A stretch of 64,000 nucleotides of DNA. It comes from Pilosibacter fragilis (GTDB lineage: Bacteria; Bacillota; Clostridia; Lachnospirales; Lachnospiraceae). Under the pieces are notes generated by a model. That model was not told the DNA's origin, ran no database searches, and worked only from the letters and a program-made list of their open reading frames with translations. The translations under genes and the position numbers were made by a program. Location of the stretch: contig NZ_JAVYJB010000003.1 in the NCBI RefSeq assembly GCF_032490495.1, positions 350,787-414,786 on the forward strand. Reading direction: 5' to 3'. Below are positions 43,734 to 52,212 of this stretch, one piece after another (the first letter of the stretch is position 1; each line of letters opens with the position of its first letter).

Positions 43734-44582
43734 TCACGCGTCGTACATCTTCATCTTTAAAATATCAAGGAATGACCGGTGATCAAGCTTCACAACTCTT
43801 GTCACCGTCTCTGCCTTTGTGATCTCAATATAATCCCCATTTTCCAGCCGCACTAACGTGTCGCCGTCAAAAGCCGCCACCTGACTGCCCCGGTTTGCTG
43901 CCGGGATCTCGATCCTGATCCGGCTATCCGCTCCGAAAACGATCGTTCTCGACGTCAGCGTATGCGGGCAGATCGGTGTAAGGATCATCAGCTGTCCGTC
44001 CGGCTGGGCGATCGGTCCCCCTGCCGACAGATTGTACGCTGTGGATCCCGTAGGCGTCGCAACGATCATACCGTCAGCACTGAATTCATTTAAGAACTGT
44101 CCATCCACGTAAAGCTTTAACTTTAATACCCGTGGATCTCCGTCCCTTGTCAGGACGATATCATTGAGCGCAATGCTCTCTTTCACCGGTCTTGCGTTCC
44201 GGTAAACACAGCCCTTCAACATCATGCGTTCCTGAAGTTCATAACAGTCCTCCAAAAGTGCATCCAGAAGCTCCTTCACATCGCCTTCCCGGCCGATCTG
44301 GGTAAGATAGCCGAGGCCGCCGAGATTGATACCGATCATCGGAAGATTTCTTCCGGCAAGATCCCTTGCCGCCTGGATCAGGGTTCCGTCCCCACCCAGC
44401 GTGATGACACATTCGGTACCCGCAGGTACCTCCTCCGGATCCGTGTACGGATTTCCATGTCCGGACACACTTCTCCCCACGGAAACTCCCGCGCCGTGAG
44501 CCTTCAGATACTTTTCAATAGCCGCCTGCATATTCTTCGTATTCTCTTTGTCAGGATTTGCAACGATGTAAAATTTCTTCAT
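43734..44582 (-). CDS. nadK: NAD kinase
   Basis: This 282-aa enzyme phosphorylates NAD to NADP. It shows the GGDGT motif (ITLGGDGTLIQAARDL, about residue 62) and the conserved DGMIVATPTGSTAYNLSAGG stretch. It lies in the conserved tlyA-nadK-argR-recN order. Spacing is 20 bp to tlyA and 107 bp to argR, consistent with one transcript. The ribosome site is weak. Confidence 0.96.
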   Translation of the reverse strand: MKKFYIVANPDKENTKNMQAAIEKYLKAHGAGVSVGRSVSGHGNPYTDPEEVPAGTECVITLGGDGTLIQAARDLAGRNLPMIGINLGGLGYLTQIGREGDVKELLDALLEDCYELQERMMLKGCVYRNARPVKESIALNDIVLTRDGDPRVLKLKLYVDGQFLNEFSADGMIVATPTGSTAYNLSAGGPIAQPDGQLMILTPICPHTLTSRTIVFGADSRIRIEIPAANRGSQVAAFDGDTLVRLENGDYIEITKAETVTRVVKLDHRSFLDILKMKMYDA

Positions 44583-44602
44583 AAAATTATGCCTGTTATG
44601 CC

Positions 44603-45412
44603 TTATTTATCCAGTGTCTCGTGTGCCTTTTCAACGATCTCGGAAGCGCCGATGGTGTCGTTCGCAAATGTACTTCCATCCGTGCAGTTTCTTAAATGGA
44701 GCAGATATTCGATATTTCCCTCCGGCCCCTTGATCGGGGAGAATTCCAGATGGAGGGCCTCAAAACCGATGCTGCCCGCAAAGGAGGCGACCATCTCAAT
44801 GACCTCAAGATGGACAGATTTTTCGCGGACAACGCCCTTCTTTCCGACCTTCTCACGCCCTGCCTCAAACTGCGGCTTAATTAAGCATACGACCTCTCCG
44901 TCCGGCTCCATGAGCGCCTTCACCGGCCCCAGAACTTTCGTCAAAGAAATAAAGGAGACGTCAATGGATACAAACTGGATCCTGTCCGGGATCTCCTCCG
45001 GAGTCACATAACGGATATTTGTCTTTTCCATGCAGACCACGCGCTCATCATTTCTGAGCTTCCACGCCAGCTGTCCATGCCCCACATCCACAGAATAAAC
45101 CTTCACTGCCCCGTTCTGAAGCATGCAGTCCGTAAATCCGCCCGTGGACGCTCCGACGTCCATACAGATCTTTCCCTCTAATGTCACGCCGAAATGTGTC
45201 ATGGCCTTCTCCAGTTTCAGTCCGCCGCGGCTCACATATTTTAATGTGGTTCCGCGCACCTCCACGTTCGCTGTCTCGTCGAACATGGATCCCGCCTTGT
45301 CTTCCTTCTGTCCATCCACATAGACGATGCCGGACATGATGACCGCCTTCGCCTTCTCTCTGGACTCCGCCAGATTTCTCTTTACCAGCAGAACATCCAA
45401 CCGTTCTTTCAT
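44603..45412 (-). CDS. tlyA: TlyA family rRNA methyltransferase
   Basis: This 269-aa protein has an N-terminal S4 RNA-binding domain (RLDVLLVKRNLAESREKAKA) and an FtsJ/RrmJ-like methyltransferase domain with the SAM site MDVGASTGGFTDCML (about residues 84-98). Relatives 2'-O-methylate rRNA; haemolysin activity has been claimed for some. The ATG follows AAGGAG. It is 12 bp after dxs. Confidence 0.94.
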   Translation of the reverse strand: MKERLDVLLVKRNLAESREKAKAVIMSGIVYVDGQKEDKAGSMFDETANVEVRGTTLKYVSRGGLKLEKAMTHFGVTLEGKICMDVGASTGGFTDCMLQNGAVKVYSVDVGHGQLAWKLRNDERVVCMEKTNIRYVTPEEIPDRIQFVSIDVSFISLTKVLGPVKALMEPDGEVVCLIKPQFEAGREKVGKKGVVREKSVHLEVIEMVASFAGSIGFEALHLEFSPIKGPEGNIEYLLHLRNCTDGSTFANDTIGASEIVEKAHETLDK

Positions 45413-45424
45413 TGGCTTTGCTCC

Positions 45425-47296
45425 TTATCTCTTCTCGTTTAAAAATTCCGTCTCAATGCGTCTGATCACAGAATCGCTGTTGATTCCAAGCATCTCCCTG
45501 AGCACAGAAACGTTTCCGTGTTCTACATAGGCATCCGGAAGCGCGATCTGGATCACGCGGATCTCCGGGTGTTTTTCATGGATATATTTTGTGACATACA
45601 TGCCCATGCCGCCGCGGAGAACATTCTCTTCCATGGTGACGATCAGTTTATGCGTCATGCAGAGACGATCGATCATATCCGTATCGAGCGGCTTTACAAA
45701 TCTCGCGTTCACTAAGGTACAGGGCTGTCCTTTTTCCTTTAATTTTTCCCGGACGTGTTCGCCGGTACTCACCATGCTTCCGAGGGCAAAAAGTGCGATT
45801 TCCGACTCCTCGTAGAGCATCTCCGCCTTTCCATATTCGACAGGAGCGCGAAATTCTTCCAGTCCGCGGTACGCCTGTCCTCTCGGATAACGGATGGCGA
45901 GGGGCGCATCAAAATTCACGCCGAACTCCAGCATGTCCTGAAGCTCCCAGCAGTTTTTCGGCGCCATAATGTTCATTCCGGGCACAAGACTTAAGAAGGA
46001 AATATCAAAAATCCCCTGATGCGTCTCCCCGTCGCTTCCGACAAGACCAGCCCGGTCGATGGCAAACAGCACTGGAAGATCCTGAATACAGACATCGTGA
46101 AGCACCTGATCATAGCCGCGCTGTAAAAAAGAAGAATACACCGCAACTACGGGCTTCAGTCCCGCTGCCGCCATACCTGCCGCCGATGTCACCTCATGGG
46201 CCTCCGCGATTCCCACATCAAAAAAACGTTTCGGGAATTTCTTCGCAAACTTCGTGAGTCCTGTTCCATCCGGCATGGCTGCCGTCAGAGCCACGATTCT
46301 TTTATTCTTTCCGGCAAGTTCGCAGATCTTCTCTGAGAATACATCCGTATAGCTCGGAAACTCCTTCTTCTTTAAAGGATTTCCGGTCTTGATATCGAAT
46401 GGTTCCACACCGTGGAATCTCGCCGGATTTTCTTCCGCCGGCTTGTAGCCTTTTCCCTTTTTCGTGATAACATGGACTAAAACCGCATGCTGGACGCGCT
46501 TTGCTTCCTTAAATACACGGATCATTTCCTTCACGTCATGGCCGTCCACAGGTCCCAGATACGTGATCCCCATGTCCTCAAACAGCATTCCGGGAACGAG
46601 GAACTGTTTGATCCCGTTCTTCAGCTGGTACAGACCATATGCCAGCGGTCTTCCGATCACAGGAATCGCGGAGAGTGCCCGTTCCACCCGGAGTTTTAAC
46701 TCTGCATAGCCTTCTTTTGTGCGGACACTGCTGAGATATTTCGACATTCCGCCTACGTTTCTGGAAATGGACATCTCATTGTCATTCAGAACAATAATAA
46801 AATTTTTTTTGATCTGGGCCGCGTTGTTCAATGCCTCATATGCCATTCCGCCGGTCAGGGCGCCGTCTCCGATGACCGAGATCACCGAATAATCCTCCTC
46901 CGTGATCTCTCTCGCCTGGGCAAGTCCAAGACCCGCAGAGATGGAGGTGGAGCTGTGTCCTGTGTCAAAGGCATCGTAAGGGCTTTCCTTTCTCTTCGGG
47001 AATCCGCTCATTCCGCCAAACTGGCGCAGGTCATCAAATCCGGCTTTTCTTCCGCTTAAAAGCTTGTGGGTGTAGGCCTGATGGCCCACGTCCCAGACGA
47101 TTTTATCCTTCGGAAGGTCGAACGCCAGATGCAGCGCCATCGTGAGTTCCACAACCCCGAGGTTTGAGGCGAGATGACCGCCTGTTTTACTTATTTTTTC
47201 AATCAGGAACTGGCGGATCTCCTGCGCAAGCTCCGGATATTGGTCTTCTTTCAGTTTTTTGATGTCCGAAGACTGTTTTATATGATCAAGCAGCAT
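45425..47296 (-). CDS. dxs: 1-deoxy-D-xylulose-5-phosphate synthase
   Basis: This 623-aa thiamine diphosphate enzyme condenses pyruvate and glyceraldehyde-3-phosphate, the first step of the MEP isoprenoid route. It has the N-terminal GGHLASNLGVVELTMALH block, the ThDP motif GDGALTGGMAYEALNNA (about residue 145) and the transketolase pyrimidine domain with DRAGLVGSDGETHQG. ispA lies directly upstream, so precursor and chain-building steps are co-transcribed. Confidence 0.97.
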   Translation of the reverse strand: MLLDHIKQSSDIKKLKEDQYPELAQEIRQFLIEKISKTGGHLASNLGVVELTMALHLAFDLPKDKIVWDVGHQAYTHKLLSGRKAGFDDLRQFGGMSGFPKRKESPYDAFDTGHSSTSISAGLGLAQAREITEEDYSVISVIGDGALTGGMAYEALNNAAQIKKNFIIVLNDNEMSISRNVGGMSKYLSSVRTKEGYAELKLRVERALSAIPVIGRPLAYGLYQLKNGIKQFLVPGMLFEDMGITYLGPVDGHDVKEMIRVFKEAKRVQHAVLVHVITKKGKGYKPAEENPARFHGVEPFDIKTGNPLKKKEFPSYTDVFSEKICELAGKNKRIVALTAAMPDGTGLTKFAKKFPKRFFDVGIAEAHEVTSAAGMAAAGLKPVVAVYSSFLQRGYDQVLHDVCIQDLPVLFAIDRAGLVGSDGETHQGIFDISFLSLVPGMNIMAPKNCWELQDMLEFGVNFDAPLAIRYPRGQAYRGLEEFRAPVEYGKAEMLYEESEIALFALGSMVSTGEHVREKLKEKGQPCTLVNARFVKPLDTDMIDRLCMTHKLIVTMEENVLRGGMGMYVTKYIHEKHPEIRVIQIALPDAYVEHGNVSVLREMLGINSDSVIRRIETEFLNEKR

Positions 47297-47333
47297 GTTT
47301 CCAGACTACTCCCTTACATATTTTATATAGTGA

Positions 47334-48227
47334 TTAGTTTCTCCTATTCACGAGCATTTCAATAATATTGTACAGAAATTCATTTTTTCCCGGCAGCCCC
47401 GCAAGTCTTCCTGCTGCCCGGTCAGAAATTTCCTTTACATCCCGTTTTGCCTTTTCAAGGCCTTCTAAGGTCACATAAGTGGTCTTTTCGTTCTTTTCAT
47501 CGCTCAGAACCGGCTTTCCAAGCTCTTCCTGAGTGCTCGTCACATCGAGGATATCGTCCTGAATCTGGAACGCGAGACCGACCTCGGAGGCCATCGTTTC
47601 CACCTCTTTGATCTCTTCCACGGTCGCGCCCGCAAGGACTGCACCGATCATCATGGAGGCCTCGAGGAGAGCACCGGTCTTTAACCGGTAGATGAAATCA
47701 AGTTTTTCTCTCGGAACCGCCTTTCCGGTGAGCTCCACATCGACGGTCTGTCCGCCGATCATGCCATAGATTCCGGTCTTTTCTGCGAGGATCCCGATGG
47801 CGCGGCCGACTTTTGCCGGATCAGCGCCCATGGAAAAGGCCTTTGACGCAGTCTCGAACGCGTAGATCATCAGCGCGTCACCCGCCAGTACTGCCATGTC
47901 ATAGCCGTAGGCTTTCCAGGTGGTGAGTTTTCCGCGGCGGTATTCGTCGTTATCCATGCACGGCAGATCGTCATGGATCAGGGACGAGGTGTGGATCATC
48001 TCCATGGCCGCCATGAACGGCTCGATCTCCGGACCGTTTCCGCCGAACAGACGGTACACTTCCCGCATGAGAAGCGGTCTTAAGCGCTTTCCACCTGCTT
48101 TTACACTGTAATTCATTGCCTCAAAGATCGTCCTCTGATGTCCGGTCTCCTCCGGCAAATATGAATATACGACTGTCTCAGTCTCCTTGACCGCCTGACT
48201 GAACCTTTCCTTAAAATTGTCCGCCAT
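47334..48227 (-). CDS. ispA: Polyprenyl (farnesyl) diphosphate synthase
   Basis: This 297-aa enzyme builds farnesyl or geranyl diphosphate. Both aspartate-rich motifs are present: HDDLPCMDNDEYRRG (about residue 85) and FQIQDDILDVTST (about 225). The start at 48227 overlaps the xseB end by 17 bases. It is part of the xseA-xseB-ispA-dxs run seen across Firmicutes. Confidence 0.95.
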   Translation of the reverse strand: MADNFKERFSQAVKETETVVYSYLPEETGHQRTIFEAMNYSVKAGGKRLRPLLMREVYRLFGGNGPEIEPFMAAMEMIHTSSLIHDDLPCMDNDEYRRGKLTTWKAYGYDMAVLAGDALMIYAFETASKAFSMGADPAKVGRAIGILAEKTGIYGMIGGQTVDVELTGKAVPREKLDFIYRLKTGALLEASMMIGAVLAGATVEEIKEVETMASEVGLAFQIQDDILDVTSTQEELGKPVLSDEKNEKTTYVTLEGLEKAKRDVKEISDRAAGRLAGLPGKNEFLYNIIEMLVNRRN

Positions 48228-48444
48228 TTTCCTTTTCCTCCGTTTGATCTCCACTCAAAACAAGGATCTTTTTTTCGATCGTCTCAATTTTTTCGTTACA
48301 GCTCTTTACAAGCTTCATGCCCTCTTCATAATCAGCGAAAGCGTCCTCCAAAGATCCGTCTCCCTTTTCCAGCTTTCCGATGATCCGGTCGAGAGCCGCA
48401 AATGTCTCCTCGACATTCATCTGTTTTCTTGTCTCGTCATCCAT
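48211..48444 (-). CDS. xseB: Exodeoxyribonuclease VII small subunit
   Basis: This 77-aa protein has the family core VEETFAALDRIIGKLEKGDG and DAFADYEEGMKLVKSCNEKI. It binds XseA and completes the nuclease. The ATG at 48444 follows GAGGAATC. It overlaps ispA and lies about 100 bp after xseA. Confidence 0.94.
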   Translation of the reverse strand: MDDETRKQMNVEETFAALDRIIGKLEKGDGSLEDAFADYEEGMKLVKSCNEKIETIEKKILVLSGDQTEEKENGGQF

Positions 48445-48502
48445 ATGATTCCTCACTGTGGCAGAATGTACTGCCGTGTTGTTCTATTTTCCCGCAAACT
48501 AC

Positions 48503-48544
48503 ATAACGATTCAGTACCTTCATAGTTACGTGCAAAAATCCATT
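48503..48544 (+). mobile_element. M133 left-end fragment beside the xseA stop
   Basis: ataacgattcagtaccttca and the next 22 bases match the first 42 bases of M133. The fragment ends at gcaaaaatccatt, one base before the xseA TAG. The same end point is seen in the fragment next to glgP at 2738. Confidence 0.7.
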
Positions 48545-48545
48545 T

Positions 48546-49814
48546 CTACTGATACTTCTCAACATGATCTACAACAGCCCCGATCCGACCGTCCTTCACC
48601 CGGACCGTGATCCGTTTTCCGGCTTCCGCCTGTTCCACAGTCTCCAGACGTTTGCCATCCCTGTCCGTGATAAATCCGAATCCGCCGCTGATCTTCTTTA
48701 ACGGGGACAGTCCCCACAGACGTTCACTCTTCACCGCAAGATTTCTCTTATCAGCCGCAAGCCGGTCCGCCATGGATCTTCTGAGCAGTGTCTCCGCATT
48801 CTGCAGATCACGTCCCGTCTCCTGCTGCCGCTCTGCGATCAGACGTAAAAGTGTATCTTCCGCGTCCGCCAGCCGTTTTTTCTTCTCATTCAGCTGGCTC
48901 TTCGGGTCATAAAACCGCAATGTCAGCTCATCATGCTTTAACCTGCTTTTAGCCCGCTCAAGACTTGTACCCATCTCCTTCATCAGGCGCTGTTTTCTCG
49001 CATTCAGATCCATCCGGAACTGGAAATAATCAAATACCGCAAGCTCTGCCGCCGCTGACGGAGTCGGTGCCCGAAGATCTGCCGCGTAATCCGCGATCGT
49101 CACATCGGTCTCGTGACCGACTGCGGAGATCACCGGCGTATTGCATGCGAAGATCGCTCTGGCGACTTCCTCCTCGTTGAAGGCCCAAAGGTCTTCGATC
49201 GAACCGCCGCCGCGCCCGACAATCAGGACATCCAGTCCCATCGCATCAAGCGTCCGGATTCCTTTTACGATGCTGTCCTTTGCGCCGTCTCCCTGAACCA
49301 GGGCCGGGTAGAGGATCAGCTGGACATATGGATTCCGTCTGTGGGAGATATTCATGATATCCCGGATTGCAGCTCCCGTGGGCGCTGTGACGATTCCCAC
49401 GGTCTTTGCGAACCGCGGGATCGGCCGCTTATACTGTGGGTCAAACATCCCCATCTCTTCCAGCTCTTTTAAGAGTTTTTCAAATCTCAGATACAGGTCC
49501 CCGCGCCCGGAAAGTTCGATTTCTGACGCGTAGAGCTGGTATTTTCCGTCCCGCTCGTAGACATCCACAGTTCCTTTTACAACAACCTGCTGTCCCTCGG
49601 CAAGCTTAAAGTTGAGGCCGCGGCGCTGGCTTGCGAACATGACAGCCTGAAGTGTTCCGCCGCCGTCTTTCAGTGTGAAATAGATATGTCCGGAACTGTG
49701 ATACTTACAGTTGGAAACTTCCCCCTTCACCGATAGGCGGCGAAGAAGGAAGTCCTGTGCAAACATATTTTTGATGTATGAATTTACCTGTGCAACAGAG
49801 TAAACACCTGCCAT
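48546..49814 (-). CDS. xseA: Exodeoxyribonuclease VII large subunit
   Basis: This 422-aa catalytic subunit degrades single-stranded DNA. It has an N-terminal OB fold (SVAQVNSYIKNMFAQD; VKGEVSNCKYHSSGHIYFTL), a catalytic domain with GIVTAPTGAAIRDI and VGRGGGSIEDLWAFN, and C-terminal coiled coils. It starts 3 bp after nusB. Its stop is immediately next to an M133 fragment. Confidence 0.95.
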   Translation of the reverse strand: MAGVYSVAQVNSYIKNMFAQDFLLRRLSVKGEVSNCKYHSSGHIYFTLKDGGGTLQAVMFASQRRGLNFKLAEGQQVVVKGTVDVYERDGKYQLYASEIELSGRGDLYLRFEKLLKELEEMGMFDPQYKRPIPRFAKTVGIVTAPTGAAIRDIMNISHRRNPYVQLILYPALVQGDGAKDSIVKGIRTLDAMGLDVLIVGRGGGSIEDLWAFNEEEVARAIFACNTPVISAVGHETDVTIADYAADLRAPTPSAAAELAVFDYFQFRMDLNARKQRLMKEMGTSLERAKSRLKHDELTLRFYDPKSQLNEKKKRLADAEDTLLRLIAERQQETGRDLQNAETLLRRSMADRLAADKRNLAVKSERLWGLSPLKKISGGFGFITDRDGKRLETVEQAEAGKRITVRVKDGRIGAVVDHVEKYQ

Positions 49815-49817
49815 CGT

Positions 49818-50273
49818 TTAATTGCCTTTCTGGATCAGTTTTGCAAGGATACCGTTTACAAATGCCGGAGCTTCATCTCCGCCGAATTTCTTTGCGAGTT
49901 CAACCGCTTCGTTGATGGCAACCTTCTCCGGGATCTCCTCATCATATTTCATCTCGAACACTGCAAGACGTAAAATCGTAAGCTCAACTTTACCCATACG
50001 TCTTGTTCTCCAGCCTTCCGCGATCTCGTTGATCTTTTCATCGATCTCCGGGATCAGTTCCATGATCTTCTCGACGCGTTTTTCGAGATATGCGCGATCC
50101 TCTTCTTTCTCAAACGGATCATGAAGGATCTCATCTTTTCCGTCTTCGCCGGTCACATCCTCCTTCGGCGCTTCAAAATATCTCTCTAACTGCTCTTCCT
50201 TCTCCTCTGCCGGGTAAAAATCCTGGCAGAACAGCATTTTAAAACAATGTTCTCTGGCTTCCCTTCTGGTCAC
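49818..50273 (-). CDS. nusB: Transcription antitermination factor NusB
   Basis: This 151-aa all-helical protein pairs with NusE (S10) at boxA RNA in rRNA antitermination. It begins VTRREAREHCFKMLFCQDFY and ends with the family block AINEAVELAKKFGGDEAPAFVNG, cited here in part. The GTG at 50273 follows GGAGG at seven bases. asp23, its usual upstream neighbour, is now separated by an opposite-strand lipoprotein gene and an M133 copy. Confidence 0.94.
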   Translation of the reverse strand: MTRREAREHCFKMLFCQDFYPAEEKEEQLERYFEAPKEDVTGEDGKDEILHDPFEKEEDRAYLEKRVEKIMELIPEIDEKINEIAEGWRTRRMGKVELTILRLAVFEMKYDEEIPEKVAINEAVELAKKFGGDEAPAFVNGILAKLIQKGN

Positions 50274-50444
50274 TTTTCTACCTCCGTTTATCTGAACGGG
50301 CCGACGGGCTTTTCCGTCAGTCCGTGCTGCTCTGATTATCAATCTCTGAACTGCTCTTTTGCAGCCATGCTTCCGAAAAAGCTGCCTTTTGCAGCTTCTG
50401 CAGATGTGAGCGCAGAACAGAGTACTCCTAATTTAGGATTATAC

Positions 50445-50577
50445 GTAACTATTCAGTACCTTCATAGTTACGTGCAAAAATCCATTCCAGATCAGCTTCG
50501 CTGATGGGATTTTTGCCTTCCAGCCTATGTTTTCTTACGGTCAGCGCAGCAAGTGCGCAGACCTACTGAACAGTTAC
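50445..50577 (+). mobile_element. M133 element, copy B (type copy, 133 bp)
   Basis: The ends are GTAACTATTCAGTA and TACTGAACAGTTAC. GATTATAC occurs on both sides (50437-50444 and 50578-50585), a perfect 8-bp target duplication. Hairpins: GTAACTAT/ATAGTTAC (50445-50471); GCAAAAATCC/GGATTTTTGC around ATCAGC-TTC-GCTGAT; and GGTC-A-GCGCA with TGCGC-A-GACC. Confidence 0.9.
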
Positions 50578-50706
50578 GATTATACATGAAAATGTATATT
50601 TTCACAAGTCCTTATGTGAGAGATGTTTCTTTTATCCTTGTGGTATGGTATACTCTTTCTGATCCCTTCAGAATTCCAAACTTACCTCAGAAAGGAAAAT
50701 AATACA

Positions 50707-51615
50707 ATGAACAAAGTAAAATACCTGCCGCTCATCATCCTGTGCATGCTATTAACCGGATGCGGCAACAAAAATAATATTTCGAAGGAAGTCTCCACAG
50801 AAACAGCCGTACATACTTCCGAAGTCGAATTAAAAACGGCAGTGGAAACAGAGTCAGAAAGCACCTCTGAATCTGACACGAAAACAGTGGCAGAAGAAAG
50901 CTCTGAAACCGATATGAAAACAGAAACCAGCCCTGCTGCCAATACTGACACCGAAAATACGGCTTCTGAGACAAAATACATTACCATCGACCTGTCCACA
51001 GCCAGGGAGACACATCCCACCGGTGATGCCGCCGCTCCTTTTGATTTAAAAATCGTATCCGAAGAAGAAAACGGTATCGATTTTGCAAACGAATGGTACG
51101 ACAGGAAAGGATTATCCCTCCCAATGATCGGCACCGACTGGAACAGCTTTTATGATGACAACTACCAGTACCTCTGGTCCGGCGAAGAGCTTTATATTTT
51201 TGAAAACGGTACCGGGAACTGCCTGTATGTCTTAACCTATCCCACCGACAAATGGTACATCAATGGAAACAATGCCTGTCTGAAGGACGGTATTTTCTAC
51301 GGAGCCAGCGTGACAAACGGCTACGCCCAGCTGGATACCTGTTTCATGTTTGCCTATGATCTGGAAAATAACAAACTCCTCTGGAGAAGCGCTGACCAGA
51401 CCTGTAATTCCATGAACTTTATCGTAAAAGACAATGTGATCATCTGCGGATACGGCTTCACCTCCGAGGACGACTACCTCTACCAGCTTAATCTTCACAC
51501 CGGAGAAGTCCTCTCCCGCCTGAAACTAAAAAAGCAGCCTGATCTCCTCGTATACCAGGATAATACACTTTACGTCCATACCTACAGCTATAACTACACA
51601 ATCGAGATAAAATAA
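50707..51615 (+). CDS. Lipoprotein with beta-propeller-like (PQQ repeat) domain
   Basis: The 302-aa product has a lipoprotein signal (LPLIILCMLLTGCGNK, Cys near residue 17), a long Ser/Thr/Glu-rich linker (about 25-95) and a C-terminal region with repeated strands such as FMFAYDLENNKLLWRS and YLYQLNLHTGEVLSRL, as in PQQ-like propellers. It is shorter than a full propeller. No specific function is suggested. It is on the opposite strand inside the asp23-nusB interval, with an extended -10 TGGTATACT near 50647-50655, and looks like a later insertion. Confidence 0.72.
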   Translation: MNKVKYLPLIILCMLLTGCGNKNNISKEVSTETAVHTSEVELKTAVETESESTSESDTKTVAEESSETDMKTETSPAANTDTENTASETKYITIDLSTARETHPTGDAAAPFDLKIVSEEENGIDFANEWYDRKGLSLPMIGTDWNSFYDDNYQYLWSGEELYIFENGTGNCLYVLTYPTDKWYINGNNACLKDGIFYGASVTNGYAQLDTCFMFAYDLENNKLLWRSADQTCNSMNFIVKDNVIICGYGFTSEDDYLYQLNLHTGEVLSRLKLKKQPDLLVYQDNTLYVHTYSYNYTIEIK

Positions 51616-51622
51616 GTTCGCC

Positions 51623-51663
51623 AAAAAGGGCAGGACTCCCAGTGTCTCCCGGGAATCCTGCCC
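51623..51663 (-). terminator. Terminator between asp23 and the lipoprotein gene
   Basis: GGGCAGGA (51628-51635) pairs with TCCTGCCC (51656-51663) with five T on the minus strand, so it mainly ends the asp23 transcript; it lies at both 3' ends. Confidence 0.8.
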
Positions 51664-51680
51664 TCACGCAGTCACAATCT

Positions 51681-52064
51681 TTACTTTTCTTCCAGGCTGA
51701 CCCCGGCAATCTTAATATTCACATCAAGCACCGTAAGCCCCGTCATGTTCTCGATCGCGTTCTTAACCTTCTCCTGCACCTTCTCGCAGACGTCCGGAAT
51801 ACTATATCCATATTTCAGATTCAGAGCCATATTCACACTTACATGCTCCTCCGTAACTTCCACCTTAACGCCTTTGGAAAGGTTCTTCATTCCAAGCTTT
51901 CCAACCAGCTCGTTCGTAATATTTCCCGCCATGGAGTCCACGCCGTCAACTTCAGTTGCTGCCAGGCCGGCAATAATTGCCACGACTTCATCCGCAATCT
52001 GGACTTCTCCAATTTTGTCCTTTTCATAAACCTTATGACTGCTTCTCTCTGTTTCCGCTGCCAC
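51681..52064 (-). CDS. Asp23/Gls24 family envelope stress protein
   Basis: This 127-aa protein has the family core IGEVQIADEVVAIIAGLAAT and VKVEVTEEHVSVNMALNLKYG. Relatives are membrane-associated and linked to cell-envelope stress; the exact role is unclear. The GTG at 52064 follows AGGAGG. It follows the spoIIIA operon, as yqhY does in Bacillus, where accBC lie between; those are absent here. Confidence 0.92.
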   Translation of the reverse strand: MAAETERSSHKVYEKDKIGEVQIADEVVAIIAGLAATEVDGVDSMAGNITNELVGKLGMKNLSKGVKVEVTEEHVSVNMALNLKYGYSIPDVCEKVQEKVKNAIENMTGLTVLDVNIKIAGVSLEEK

Positions 52065-52212
52065 AACAATTACCTCCTGTATATCAAAGATACAGTTATT
52101 ATACCATTTTCTCCTCTCTTTGCATAGTTCTTTTTATCACACTTTGCGCCTGCCGCCAGAGATACCGGGAACCATACCACTTTACGCCAATATTCCGGCA
52201 CCATCGTCCTTA

